Assembly: GCA_030015575.1 (NCBI GenBank)
Contig: CM057347.1
Coordinates: 503,691,176 to 503,755,175, forward strand
Direction: 5' to 3'
DNA length: 64,000 bases
Source: Agapanthus africanus
Lineage: Eukaryota > Streptophyta > Magnoliopsida > Asparagales > Amaryllidaceae
Below the pieces are notes generated by a model, which made no database searches, was not told the DNA's origin, and saw nothing but the letters and a program-made list of their open reading frames with translations. Made by a program: the position numbers and the translations under genes. This document shows, piece by piece, positions 34,341 through 46,210 of this stretch; position 1 is the first letter of the stretch; each line of letters opens with the position of its first letter.

Positions 34341-34576
34341 TGATGAGGCTCGATATCGGTGATTCCACAGATCATGACACGTGGCAGATGACGTGTCCCA
34401 AAGCTTACAAGAAAGGATCAAGAACGGTACGTTGGAAGCATACCCCGGGCCTCCGACCCGAGGATGTTGCCGACCTTCGGTGGCCATCCAGACCACCCCC
34501 AGCTCGCTTCCGAGCTATCACAGAACCAAGCTCGTTCGGCCACCCGCTCGTTCCCGAGCCTCCCGCCGAGCCTAGC
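34341..34576 (+). repeat. 3' LTR of the Tat-type element, left part
   Basis: It starts tgatgaggctcgatatcggt, as does the 5' LTR, and runs to ccgagcctagc, where a copia-type element has inserted. It continues at 44568 without loss except for the duplicated ctagc. Confidence 0.92.
34572..34576. repeat. Left TSD (ctagc) of the copia-type element
   Basis: ctagc is present once in the undisturbed 5' LTR and twice here, before 34577 and at 44563-44567. Confidence 0.92.
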
Positions 34577-36706
34577 TGTTGGAGATAGTGCCCTCAGAGT
34601 CAATTATTGGATCACAGGCACGTGAATGCAATGATTGAGGGAGGACCTATCCCGGTAGGACAGTCTTACTCAAGATGATAGTATGCTATCTGGTTTATCT
34701 TTATCATCGTGTACTGCTTTAGGTGACCTTACGAGTCGCTATTACACGTTGATAAAGCCCCTAGGATTCTTGCTTGACGGCCAGCAGTATGATGGCGATC
34801 ATATACGTGGGAGCTGGGGTCTATAAGCACATCCTTAAAAGGTCCCTAATCGTGGGAGTTTCGAGACTGGGCATCGATACTCCATTAGTAGACTAGTGTA
34901 TACAGTCGAGACCCCGACGAGGGGCGGTGGCCGGTCTCACAAGCCACTAGTGTCAGTTGGTTCACCTAAGATGTATACAGGTGCTCATTGGGTTATGAGT
35001 ACACCGGATAGGACTCGCCGTGAACCTGCTAGTTGGGATTATACCAGACGTCAGATAGCAGTTCCCTGGTGACATGTGTACAGGTTAGTTCATCGACCTG
35101 AGATCATCATTTGTCTCGTGTGAGTTCCCACTGTGCTTTGATTACTACCCTACCACGGCTCAAAGGAGTCGTGCAAACAGGTTTTAGTTGGGTACAGTCC
35201 CGAGCCACATGGAGGCAGTGAGCGGATCTGCAGGGGTTCGTCTCTCCCGGTATTGGGGATGAGGTCGCGCTGTGTCTAGGAGAGCCATTACACAAAGCCC
35301 TCAGCCGAGGCAGGAGATTTACTAGTAGGTATTCCAGTAGTATCTCAGGGTGCTCTGGGCTTCACTCCGACACGACTTGTACCGCTTTTGGGGGTCTGAC
35401 TTTTACCAACCCCCTAGGCCCGCCATGCGATACTCATAGACGAACGGACCGGACTGTACGGATATTGTCACTGACAGGCTCAGTAGGGTTTCAGGATGAG
35501 TTCGCTCATCGACGTCCCTTTTGGTCAATAGCTGGTAGCCCGTCACGTATGGTTAATACCTCTGACGTGCTAGTGGTTAAATCCACAGCCATAGTATTGA
35601 CGAGTCTTTAGAGTCCACCACACACAGTTACTCAAGTTTCGGGCGAAACGCTGTAGAGGCCGTATGGAGATATGGCAGGGTTCGATCAGATACGTGCGGT
35701 ATTGCACGGATCGTGATCGGACGGATTTTACTAGCCGGCTTTGGTTTAAGCCGGATCCTAGTATTAGACAGTGTAGATTTTGTCTCTTTACTTTTGTATT
35801 CAGTGGGAATACAAATGCGGGCATGTATATGCAGTCGCGGGGTTTTCCTGTAATTTATTACGGGATCAGTTTTTCTGAAGTTGCCGGTTTGCTTTCCGTT
35901 CCGGCCAGTTTTCCTTTGTTCCTTCACGGCCGGACTTTTCTGATGGAGGGGCTTATTTGCAGTTTTGCAAATTAGCTTTTGTGGAGGGGGTTGTTTGCTT
36001 ATGTGGCTTCATGATATTCTTAGCATCATGAGATTCCTTTCTTATCTCTTCTTTTGCATTAATGTGAAAGGATTTGTTTTTGACTTTGATTAGAAATGGT
36101 TGTGACATTAATTCCTCTTTTTCTTCACTTGGTTGTGGTCACCATTAGCTATCCCTACACTCACCTCCCTTGTTGCTATTTTTCCCTCTCTTTATGGCTG
36201 GACACATTGCAAGGAGAGAAAAGTGAGAGGTTCATTTGGTGGTGTGGCAAAAATGTTCATCTCATATCATTTTTGGCTACACCAAAAATTCTAAGCTCAT
36301 TTCCATTCTTCACCTCCATCATCAAAGGCAACTTCAACCCCATTGAGACAATATTTTCTACACTACAACCTACAGTTCTCTTGGACGCGTCGGCTGGCCA
36401 ACTTCGCGCCCGAGTTGCCTCGGTCCAGAGGTGGGAGCCCGTAAAAGAATCCGGCTACGTGGTGCCCTTTTCCGACGAGGAGGTGACGGACGGAGATTCC
36501 GCGGGAGATCGGAGTGGAGACGAAGACCGAAGGACACGGATCGCTCGGTATAGCATTCTACCCATTCTCTTGATAGCTAGCATTAGGTTAATGGTCACGG
36601 TCCGGGTTTTATATTGTCCGCGGTAGCGCCGGTTAAACTTAAGAAAAAATTTTGATTCCGCATTTTGGCCTCGAGTAGAAGGCCGGGGCGCTGCTGTGGC
36701 GCAACA
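34577..36706 (+). repeat. 5' LTR of the copia-type element (2130 bp)
   Basis: Same length as 42433-44562, with a small number of scattered substitutions. Small ORFs inside (35570-36626, both strands) recur in the other LTR and show no motif, so they are not called as genes. Confidence 0.92.
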
Positions 36707-36724
36707 TGGTATCAAAGCCATGCC
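36707..36724 (+). other. Primer-binding site, initiator tRNA-Met
   Basis: tggtatcaaagccatgcc directly follows the LTR. It matches tggtatcagagc, the usual plant copia primer site, at 11 of the first 12 bases. Confidence 0.85.
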
Positions 36725-38116
36725 ATTAACCTAGTCTGGCTTGTTCTAGTGTGTTTAAAACTTCGATCGAACATTTATCCCAAAACCGCATTTTCATTCC
36801 ATGTGTTTTCTGTCGAAATATTTTTAGCTCCAAAATTTTTTCAGGTTGTTGCAGAATGATGTACATGGAATTATAAGAACACTGTGAAAATTTAGTAGTG
36901 TGATCCCTCCATACGATCGCGGAACGCGGCCATAACCCCTATTTGGCCACGGTTACGCCGCAGTATTGAGTCTTCACTTCACCAATTTTTTGTAGTGGGC
37001 TTTTGGGCTGAAAATAGGGGTTTTGGTATATTCTTTTTGGACCCAGAATTTCTTTATGTGCTACAGTAATGCTTAGGGCCCACTTGGTAAAATTAATCGA
37101 TCGGATATTTTAAACACATTAGTTCACAGTATTTACATTATATCTGCGACCGTGAATGTCACTCGATCGGTAAATCCAGTCTATCTGCTATAGCCCTTTT
37201 AGACGGATTTGCGAACGTGACATTCACGTTGATGTTCTGTGATTGTGCTGTGTTGATGCGGATCGGTCGTGGGGATAGCTTGGTTGCAGTGGTAGTACAG
37301 TTTTGATTTTATATGTACATTTGATATTGCGGGGCGAGCGTCCGACATGTGGACTGCCGTCACTGCCTGTTTGTATTATTATTTTGGGGCACGACCAGGT
37401 TGCGGTCGATGTACCCGTTGTATGTATATTTTACTTTCTGTACTAGGATCGCCCTGCGGAGGGGTGCACGGATAGCCGGGTTCTAGAGGGCAACGGGCCC
37501 GCATCTCATGGCATTGAGACGGAAGGGGGCTTTACTCTAGAATTGGTAGGCTATTCGCCGCACTCGTAGGGGGTATAGGTTGACCCAGGAGGGGTGCCCA
37601 AGTTACCGGATTCCGTGAAGTACTGGGCAGTCCATTCACGTTGCTGAAGGGGGCTGCCTCGCTTCAGGTTTTGGCGGGTAACTTGCCGCGCCCGTAGGGG
37701 TCTAGGATTTCATTGCACAGGCTATCCGCACGACCAGGGGAACGTCGGGTTTCAGTAGCGGCTCTATGAAACCCGGGGATCCCAGATATCTGTATTATTC
37801 TGTGATGTTGTATATTTCTGTGATGTTGCATTTTATCACGCCTTGAGCGAAAATTATATATTGTATATATACTAGTAGATGTTGTATATGTTTTGCATCC
37901 GCGCTAGTCCAGTCCCCGCTCTGTCGTTAGTTAAGTAACCTAACGGGTGATGACGGGACCCAGTGGCGAATGCGGATGGCATATACGTACATCATTATTT
38001 TCGTTCTTTATTGGTGTGATCAATTGATGGGACTGCGTTGATTCGGATCAATGCAAGCTAAACAAACCTATTCTGATGTTATTGGAACATTTTTCAAAAA
38101 GCTGTTATTGCAAGGA

Positions 38117-38375
38117 CGTTCTCTTTTGTTTTGCACAGTGGTATTCGGTTATGAATATCCAGCACCTCAGTCGACGAGGCAAGGGCCGAGATCCCTTCAC
38201 CGGGAGTGACCCCTTGGACAGAAGTTTGCGTCAGGGTAATAACTTCACTATAGCCGATTGCCTTTTGCTTTGCATCGTGGTATTCAGTTGGAATATCCTG
38301 CACCTCATTCTACGGGGAAAGAGCCGAGATCCCTTCACCGGGAGTGACCTCTTTAGCAAAGGTTTTCGTCACTAT
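38117..38375 (+). repeat. Diverged tandem duplication, about 137-bp period
   Basis: Both halves contain a cttttg-tttgca start, gtggtattc, a cacctca segment and the conserved gagatcccttcaccgggagt (about 38189 and about 38326). The intervening bases differ, so the duplication is older than the LTRs. Confidence 0.75.
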
Positions 38376-39125
38376 ATTTTTATAAAAAGTTATCCAGTTC
38401 CTTCAACGATATCAAGTTCATTACGTTAAAGGTTTTTCGCCAAAAACCAGCCGTAGCCCTCCGTCATTTCAGATTAGTATTGCTTAGTATTCGTGCTACG
38501 TATGTCGTGCTCAGCCGAGGCGTAGTGTGCGGTAGCTCTGTAATGCTTTTCTGTCTTATGGATATGTGATTGGTTAGGACAGTCGTACGGTCATTTTGGC
38601 TCAGTCAAGGACCCGTGCGGGTGGGTCTAATGCAATTAAGATAATGACGGGTTGAACTTGACTAGGATCCTTTGATATGTTGGCTCAGTCAAGGTCACTT
38701 GGGTCCTAGGGGTAAAAACTTACATCGGGAGTTTCTAAAGAAACTGAAACTTTCCAGGCATGCGCATACCTTCTGGAGTGTGGTGACGTGAGTGGATTCC
38801 GTCACGTTATCATGCGATGATAGTTGGATCCCGATTCCCACTGATGAGTTGGTTTACTCTTCGGGTGATCCCGACTAATTCTTCTTTCGGGTTTGGAGAA
38901 GAATTTGAGGTTACAGTGGGAGATTTCCAGATTAGATAAAGTGATAACCATTCTGATCTAGGTTAGAGTGCACGCTGAGTGTTTCTTTTCTCTCTCTCTT
39001 TGGCAGCGATCATGACTCGACCCTAGACTATGACTCAGTGACCAAGATTAACCGAACCTTCTTAAACACTGACTTTTGGATTGTCAGAGTTGCAAACCTC
39101 ATTGCCACTCCTACTTTACCCTTTT

Positions 39126-39868
39126 CTCCAGGACACCCCGTATTACTACGAACGCCCACTTCCATTGGACAAAACCATCGTATGGTTATATACGAACTCG
39201 AAGGAATTCGAGGATGGTTTCCGGTTCTGGAGAAAACGAATAGGACTATTCAGTTGTCTTTTCCTTTTTACCTTCTTTCAGGTTGTGAGTACTCCTTGGT
39301 TTAGGAGATAGTACACCTTTTACGCAAATTGGATAGTCTTCTTCCAAACCATAGGCAGGTGCCGACCGGTAGGGAATGAAGAAAACCAATTAGCCTAAAC
39401 GGTGTACAGAAGGTATTAAGTTAAGACAAAGAAAGGGATTAGTAGGAAGGCAAAGTAAATTGCGACTGCTATTCACGACCAAACCAAGTATTTCTTCGTC
39501 AATCCTAAATCACCTTTGTATTTCTCCAGGACACTCCGTATCACTACGAAGATCCACAGTTTATTTGGATATTCCATCGTATGGTTATATACGAACTCGA
39601 AAGGAACTTGTTCCAGTTCGGGGATGGATTCTGGTTCAGGAGAAATAGGAATAAGGTATATTCGGTTGTCTTTTATCTTCACATTCTCTCGCATTGCGAG
39701 TGCTCCTAGGATTAGGACAGTACACCCATTATGCTTATTGGATAGTCTTCTTTCAAATCATAGGCTGGTGTCGAACGGTAGGAAAGGAAGAAAACCATTA
39801 GGCTTAAAGAGGTGTGCAGAAGGTAATGACTAAAGACATATAAAGGGATTTGGAGAGGTGGCAAAGAA
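39126..39868 (+). repeat. Diverged tandem duplication, about 398-bp period
   Basis: Copies start at ctccaggacac (39126 and 39524). Both carry tcgtatggttatatacgaac, ttggatagtcttctt, cataggc and aaagggatt in the same order. Small indels prevent a common reading frame, so this looks like non-coding duplication. The translated pieces (39038-39311, 39516-39833) are similar to each other only because of it. Confidence 0.8.
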
Positions 39869-42432
39869 TTATACGGTTATAGTTGTGAATCTGGATAATG
39901 GAAGAGGCATTACTAGGAATACCGGGATACCCCATCGAAACATTTCAATGTTTAAGTTTCACTGTGTACTGTTAAAAGAAAACTGATTTCCCAATTAGAC
40001 ACTTGCTCCAGGGTATATATTTACCAGGTATGATTCTCACATCTGTATGGTTTTACAGATGATGAGTGGGAGTAAGTTATTGGGAATTAGGTGGTCATCC
40101 TCATTATATCGGGATTCATTGTAATTGGTGATATTTGAGGAAGTCACCTGGGTTGTTTGCCGGACGGCGAATATTTGGTTTTGAATATCTGTTGTTATGC
40201 ACCAATTTCAAATTGATATATCTGTACGTCTATTTTTATAGAGTAAGATGTACCTTTTGAAATTATGTCTATGACATTTACCTATATCAGTGGATGGTTA
40301 GGTAAGGAGCATTGAACAGCGGTGTAATTCTTCTTAACCATAAGTACAGTTTTCAACCTACGACACACGGTGAATGAGTCACTAGACTCAGAGGACTTAT
40401 ACAGAGTATTGTATATTGTCCAGTGTCCATTAGGACAGAGGGTTTGGTCCTCGTACTATATTCGGTTTACTTATGACTTCTCTAGTTCTTAGACAGGTGT
40501 TTCGTAGAAACACAGGGTCTAAGTTTTGAGAAGTTATAGGTGTATGAATAAAGTAGAGAACCAGGAGTTGCAAGTATCAGGATTCTTCAAGGTGATCGAA
40601 GATGTAGATACTTGTGTATGGTATTCAGTTGATAGTAATGGTTAAGAGAACATGCTTCTCTTTCAGGTTACTCATAATTGGAAGTTCTCCTAAGTTGAGT
40701 AACGCTGATCGGCCTTCTTCCATTTAGTTGACATGCACTGGAGACAGCTGCATGATTTGAATCTGGTTCAATTAAATCAGTGCCTCTGTTTCTATATTGG
40801 ATATAGAACGGTTCATATCTTGACATTGTTAAGATACGGGGAGTTGTCTGGCTTATGCTTAAAACCAGACACTGGACAACTCAAGGCACGTTTCTGTAAT
40901 GGCTGTTTGTGGCTTGACCCAGGTTATGACGAGGGTTGACTTTCTACCATCTGAAAGATCAATAGTGATATTGTTCTTGACTCGCCACAGTTTTAATAAA
41001 ATTGGATTTTTTCAGAAAAAAGTAGTGGGAGTATGGTAGAACTGGAAGCGATTCCAGAACCGCAAACGATTACTGAAGATTTGATAAGAACCTAAAGATT
41101 CAATCTGGTTTGACATTCCATTGGCCACTCCGCAGATATGGTGGGTAACCTCAGGCACCCGAGAGGTACTCCGGTAGCCTCAAGGACGGTGACAGGGAGG
41201 TTCTTGTTTACCCAGACTTGCCATTGCTGTTGATTTCAGACTGTGAGACCCAGCAGGAGGATGAGTATAGCGTCGTTCTAAACTTGCTTTAGAAGTGTAC
41301 GTGAATATGACTCTGCCAGAGGGTTGTCGTGGTCAGTGGGAGCAGCGGAAGCATTGGTGGACAGGTGGCTTATGTCTATTTATAGACTAAAGCAGATATA
41401 GCGGAGATAGATCATCCATTTCTGATGTGACAGTCATAGGTTTGACTTCATCAGAATAGGGGATGGATCTGTTAAGAAGGTAGTAGGGTGTGATGTCCTA
41501 GTACTTGGATGACATACACAGAGTAGGAAGTGATATTCCTTTACTACGATCGGTTATACTTTGGTTGTCACACAGTGGTTTCTCCACATAGGAATTGGAT
41601 ATTATATCAGACATTCTGGTTACTAGATCTATGGTTTTAGATCTAGATTTGGGTGATTTCCCAATCTGGGTACTTTGACAAGCATTCTATGAGTATTTAG
41701 AATGGACGACTCCCGGCACGGTAGTGTACCTGCAGGTGATGGAGTCACCCTCTCTAAAGGTGTCTTATAAACTAAAGTAGAGAGGGATGTGCATGATTGG
41801 CAGATCACTTGCTTAGGCAATTGAGTCAATCATGAGATATCAAGTACCACACCAGATGTTGTTCTTGCATTAGATGCAATAAGTTGATATTAATCCAATC
41901 CTAGAGAAACGATCGGAAGCAGTTTTAGAACATAAGTTGATGTTCTAGGGATATAATAACAGCATTCTCCTTCGGGAGACAGTTATCATTCCAGGCTTCC
42001 AAGGTGACCTGGATGGCAGAGTGGCTGTCAGAGTTGTAGTTTTCCTTCTGACGAGGGGCAGTATTTTGGACAGGTGGTCCAGGTGGATACTGAGGGAAGG
42101 ATGGCGCAGGATACTGATTAAGTTCAGTTGACGATACAGTCTAAGAAGTTTGGATTTGGAGTTCATTTTTGAACTAGGTCCCATCAGACTTCCAGACATT
42201 CCAAGACAGGTATTGCTCATTTCGGGAGATGGTTTTCTCCGCGAACTTGAGATATAGAGAGACATAGAAAGAAACATCACAGCGGATCCACTCACTGAGG
42301 CTATTCCTCGAACGCAATAGTTTCGCAAACGAGCTTTGTGAGACTGACTAGTAGAGGAGTTGGGTGTTCGGTATCACACGGGCTGTGAGTATGCGACATC
42401 GTAATAATTAGCCTTGAGTGCAAGTGGGAGAT

Positions 42433-44562
42433 TGTTGGAGATAGTGCCCTTATAGTCAATTATTGGATCACAGGCACGTGATTGCAATGATTGAGGGAGG
42501 ACCTATCCCGGTAGGACAGTCTTACTCAAGATGATAGTATGCTATCTGGTTTATCTTTATCATCGTGTACTGCTTTAGATGACCTTACGAGTCGCTATTA
42601 CACGTTGATAAAGCCCCTAGGATTCTTGCTTGACGGCCAGCAGTATGATGGCGATCATATACGTGGGAGCTGGGGTCTATAAGCACATCCTTAAAAGGTC
42701 CCTAGTCATGGGAGTTTCGAGACTGGGCATCGATACTCTATTAGTAGACTAGTGTATACAGTCGAGACCCCGACGAGGGGCGGTAGCCGGTCTCACAAGC
42801 CACTGGTGTCAGTTGGTTCACCTAAGATGTATACAGGTGCTCATTGGGTTATAAGTACACCGGACAGGACTCGCCGGGAACCTGCTACTTGGGATTATAC
42901 CAGACGTCAGATAGCAGTTCCCTGGTGATATGTGTACAGGTTAGTTCATCGACCTGAGATCGTCATTTTTCTCGTGTGAGTTCCCACTGTGCTTTGATTA
43001 CTACCCTACCACGGCTCAAAGGAGTCGTGCAAACAGGTTTTAGTTGGGTACAGTCCCGAGCCACATGGAGGCAGTGAGCGGATCTGCTGGGGTTCGTCTC
43101 TCCCGGTATTGGGGGTGAGGTCGCGCTGTGTCTAGGAGAGCCATTACACAAAGCCCTCGGCCGAGGCAGGAGATTTACTGGTAGGTATTCCAGTAGTATC
43201 TCAGGGTGTTCTGGGCTTCACTCCGACACGACTTGTACCGCTTTTGGGGGTCTGACTTTTACCAACCCCCTAGGCCCGCCATGCGATACTCATAGACGAA
43301 CGGACCGGACTGTACGGATATTGTCACTGACAGGCTCAGTAGGGTTTCAGGATGAGTTCGCTCATCGACGTCCCTTTTGGTCAATAGCTGGTAGCCCGTC
43401 ACGTATGGCTAATACCTCTGACGTGCTAGTGGTTAAATCCACAGCCATAGTATTGACGAGTCTTTAGAGTCCACCACACGCAGTTACTCAAGTTTCGGGC
43501 GAAACGCTGTAGAGGCCGTATGGAGATATGGCAGGGGTCGATCAGATACGTGCGGTATTGCACGGATCGTGATCGGACGGATTTTACTAGCCGGTTTTGG
43601 TTTAAGCCAGATCCTAGTATTAGACAGTGTAGATTTTGTCTCTTTGCTTTTGTATTCAGTGGGAATACAAATGCGGGCATGTATATGCAGTCGCGGGGTT
43701 TTCCTGTAATTTATTACGGGATCAGTTTTTCTGAAGTTGCCGGTTTGCTTTCCGTTCCGGCCAGTTTTCCTTTGTTCCTTCACGGCCGGACTTTTCCGAT
43801 GGAGGGGGCTTATTTGCAGTTTTGCAAATTAGTTTTTGTGGAGGGGGTTGTTTGTTTATGTGGCTTCATGATATTCTTAGCATCATGAGATTCCTTTCTT
43901 ATCTCTTCTTTTGCATTAATGTGAAAGGATTTGTTTTTGACTTTGATTAGAAATGGTTGTGACATTAATTCCTCTTTTTCTTCACTTGGTTGTGGTCACC
44001 ATTAGCTATCCCTACACTCACCTCCCTTGTTGCTATTTTCCCTTTCTTTATGGCCGGCCACATTGCAAGGAGAGAAAAGTGAGAGGTTCATTTGGTGGTG
44101 TGGCAAAAATGTTCATCTCATATCATTTTTGGCTACACCAAAAATTCTAAGCTCATTTCCATTCTTCACCTCCATCATCAAAGGCAACTTCAACCCCATT
44201 GAGACAATGTTTTCTACACTACAACCTACAGTTCCCTTGGACGCGTCGGCTGGCCAACTTCGCGTCCGAGTTGCCTCGGTCCAGAGGTGGGAGCCCGTAA
44301 AAGAATCCGGCTACGTGGTGCCCTTTTCCGACGAGGAGGTGACGGACGGAGATTCCGCGGGAGATCGGAGTGGAGACGAAGACCGAAGGACACGGATCGC
44401 TCGGTATAGCATTCTACCCATTCTCTTGATAGCTAGCATTAGGTTAATGGTCACGATCCAGGTTTTATATTGTCTGCGGTAGCGTCGGTTAAATTTAAGG
44501 AAAAATTTTGATTCCGCATTTTGGCATCGAGTAGAAGGCCGGGGCGCTGCCATGGCGCAACA
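42433..44562 (+). repeat. 3' LTR of the copia-type element (2130 bp)
   Basis: Begins tgttggagatag right after the purine tract and ends gcgcaaca. It pairs with 34577-36706. Confidence 0.92.
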
Positions 44563-44567
44563 CTAGC
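44563..44567. repeat. Right TSD (ctagc) of the copia-type element
   Basis: Exact repeat of 34572-34576. The interrupted LTR resumes with ttcctcggttttatcgacc. Confidence 0.92.
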
Positions 44568-45070
44568 TTCCTCGGTTTTATCGACCGACCCACAATACCG
44601 ATCACAGGCGTCTCCGCCACGGCTCCGCGAATCTCGCCAGACTCGAGATATCCGCCGCCCACGATCCCGCGTTCCACCCCACCGCGTTCCCCCATTAACG
44701 AGCATATCTCGTCATTAATGGGGAATCCCGTCTTTCATGCAGGCGTGACGCCAGGGGGGTAACGGCCGGCGTGAATCTCGCGCCCACCTGGCCATAGCTG
44801 CCACTATATAAACCCCTCCCTCAGACAACTCAGGTAAGCCAATTTTACCCCAATAGACCGTTACTCTGCCAAAATACCCCGTCTAACTTGATCGTCGGAG
44901 GGTCCTCGGTGGCACAACCATCCCGGGACTTCCTTGCAGATAGCTCGGCCTCAACCACATAAAACCCATTGAGATCCACACGCTTCCCTCCAACTCAATC
45001 TCAGCCATCGATCAGCGCTCGCTGTAGATCAACGGAAGATAACATCTGAAGGAGATCCAGAGATCCATCA
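44568..45070 (+). repeat. 3' LTR of the Tat-type element, right part
   Basis: It continues the LTR interrupted at 34576, with TATA box cactatataaac (44802-44813) and gatcgtcggagggtc, and ends atccatca. The following cttca (45071-45075) is the TSD partner of 14050-14054. Confidence 0.92.
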
Positions 45071-45075
45071 CTTCA
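45071..45075. repeat. Right TSD (cttca) of the 31-kb Tat-type element
   Basis: Exact repeat of 14050-14054. Confidence 0.88.
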
Positions 45076-46137
45076 TTTCTTTTATTTTCATAAAATCTAG
45101 AAATATCAACGAGCTAGTATCTTATTTGAGACCGAAATTGCAATTATATTGCAGAGATAATAGTGGAGAATCTCGAGATGATGTAGCTTAAACACTTTGG
45201 GGCCCTTTGGCAATTGGAAGGCGAAACGAACATAAAATACTAATTCTTATTTGTTTTGTTAAATAGAAAGTGAGAAGGAAACTGAGTTGGCGTTTAAACG
45301 ACAGTGAAAAGTAATATTGTATTGTTTGGTTGGAATAGTAGAAAGTATGAAAGTAAAAAAGAAAAAAGCAAAGTGGAATATAATAATAATAAAACAGTAC
45401 TTAAAAATTCGCTTTCATTTTACTTTCCTTCACTTTCTTTAGTTTCGATGAGAAAGTGAATTAGAAGAAAATACATATAGGACAAAAAAAATAGAAAATA
45501 ATTTCTACTTTCTTATTTCAATTATCAAACAAGTAAACGGAGCAAGTGAAAACGCTTTACTTTCTGCTTTCTCGTTTCAATTACCAAACAAGTAAAGAAA
45601 GAAAGTGAGAGCACTTTCTTCTCACTTTCTCTATTTTACTTTCCATTTCCCAAACATACACCAAAGGGAATTAGATCTACATGAACATGCTTTCTTTTGG
45701 TTATAAAGCTTTGGCATGAGGTACCCTTTAATTTTTAATATCAGATAATTTGACAATTTAACAACATCAGAACCTTCTAGCAATTTAGCCACTGCAACAT
45801 TTATACCCTTTCAAGTTGTTTATTAGGAACAAACATCTTCTACTCTCATGGACCAAAACCTTTACAAACACTCTAATTCAACGCTAAACAACTAAGATAA
45901 TTGTCTAATTTAAATTTAAAACCTGTTTTCGTTGTTTGTTTAGAGTACAATTTTAATGTTTTTAAGGCTGTGGTAGATAAACATAGATATAGGTTTGCAC
46001 GGACAGAACCATATAACAAGATAGAGGGACAATTGCAACCCTAAGACCGTAAGTTTTCTCTTAAAACCGTAATCCTAGCTCGCGTTCCTGATTTCACATT
46101 AGGAAAAACATGAGAGTTTCTCTCACAGCTACTTCCA
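45076..46137. other. AT-rich host spacer
   Basis: No credible ORF. It contains a possible MITE at about 45203-45668 and otherwise unstructured AT-rich DNA. By TSD logic it was contiguous with 13234-14049 before the 31-kb element arrived. Confidence 0.6.
45203..45668. mobile_element. Possible MITE, about 466 bp
   Basis: The ends ccctttgg (45203-45210) and ccaaaggg (45661-45668) are exact inverses. The interior is rich in agaaagtga-type runs on the left and actttct-type runs on the right, so much of it could fold back. The wording (ccctttggcaattgg and tttcccaaac) is like plant hAT-type MITEs. No clear TSD is seen, so it could be a chance inverted repeat in a skewed region. Confidence 0.35.
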
Positions 46138-46210
46138 CTAGCATTATGATATACGTGTGATGCACATGATTAAATTTATAAAAATATAAAATAAAGAAAT
46201 TGTTGATTTT
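46138..46210 (-). mobile_element. Degraded Helitron-like 3' terminus
   Basis: On the minus strand the sequence reads a hairpin-like tgtgcatcaca, a short spacer, then ctagt (plus strand actag, 46137-46141). This is the arrangement of a Helitron 3' end. The stem is shorter and more A/T-rich than in the adjacent array, so it is an older or separate end just outside the array. Confidence 0.4.

Larger units (their letters stand above)
36725..42432 (+). other. Non-coding interior of the copia-type element
   Basis: No gag-pol remnant is recognisable on either strand. The sequence is of mixed composition, not low complexity. It contains at least two diverged tandem duplications (about 38117-38375 and 39126-39868, listed separately). 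It ends in gtgcaagtgggagat (about 42418-42432), the polypurine tract. Confidence 0.75.
34577..44562 (+). mobile_element. Large gene-less copia-type (Angela-like) LTR element
   Basis: LTRs at 34577-36706 and 42433-44562 are both exactly 2130 bp. They begin tgttggagatag and end gcgcaaca. The 5-bp TSD is ctagc. The primer site tggtatcaaagccatgcc (36707 onward) matches initiator tRNA-Met with one change, and the 3' tract gtgcaagtgggagat precedes LTR2, both as in Angela/SIRE-type copia elements. The 5726-bp interior has no ORF above 127 codons and none with Gag, integrase or RT motifs. It therefore fits the class of large retrotransposon derivatives (LARDs). The near-identical LTRs point to a recent insertion, the latest step in this nest that can be dated by eye. 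Confidence 0.9.
14055..45070 (+). mobile_element. Tat-lineage Ty3/gypsy element with three nested insertions
   Basis: The termini are a 734-bp 5' LTR and a split 3' LTR (34341-34576 plus 44568-45070, 739 bp in all), with TSD cttca. The primer site tggcgccgtttgtggg follows the 5' LTR, and a purine tract gagagtggggggctaa precedes the 3' LTR. Without the nested insertions the element is about 8.4 kb. It keeps a gag gene, a reverse-transcriptase stub, an 86-bp minisatellite block and antisense coding sequence. Protease, most of reverse transcriptase, RNase H and integrase are gone, so it is an internally deleted, non-autonomous derivative. Lineage is inferred from the tRNA-Asp-like primer site, the Gag, the DFTDLNKACPKD motif and the antisense ORF. 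Confidence 0.88.

Noticed and set aside
36725-42432. Possible env- or pol-like ORFs in the copia-type interior (for example 36096-36626, 41945-42328)
   Set aside because: One lies in the LTR and recurs in the other LTR. The other is an antisense frame without Gag, RT, RNase H or integrase motifs.
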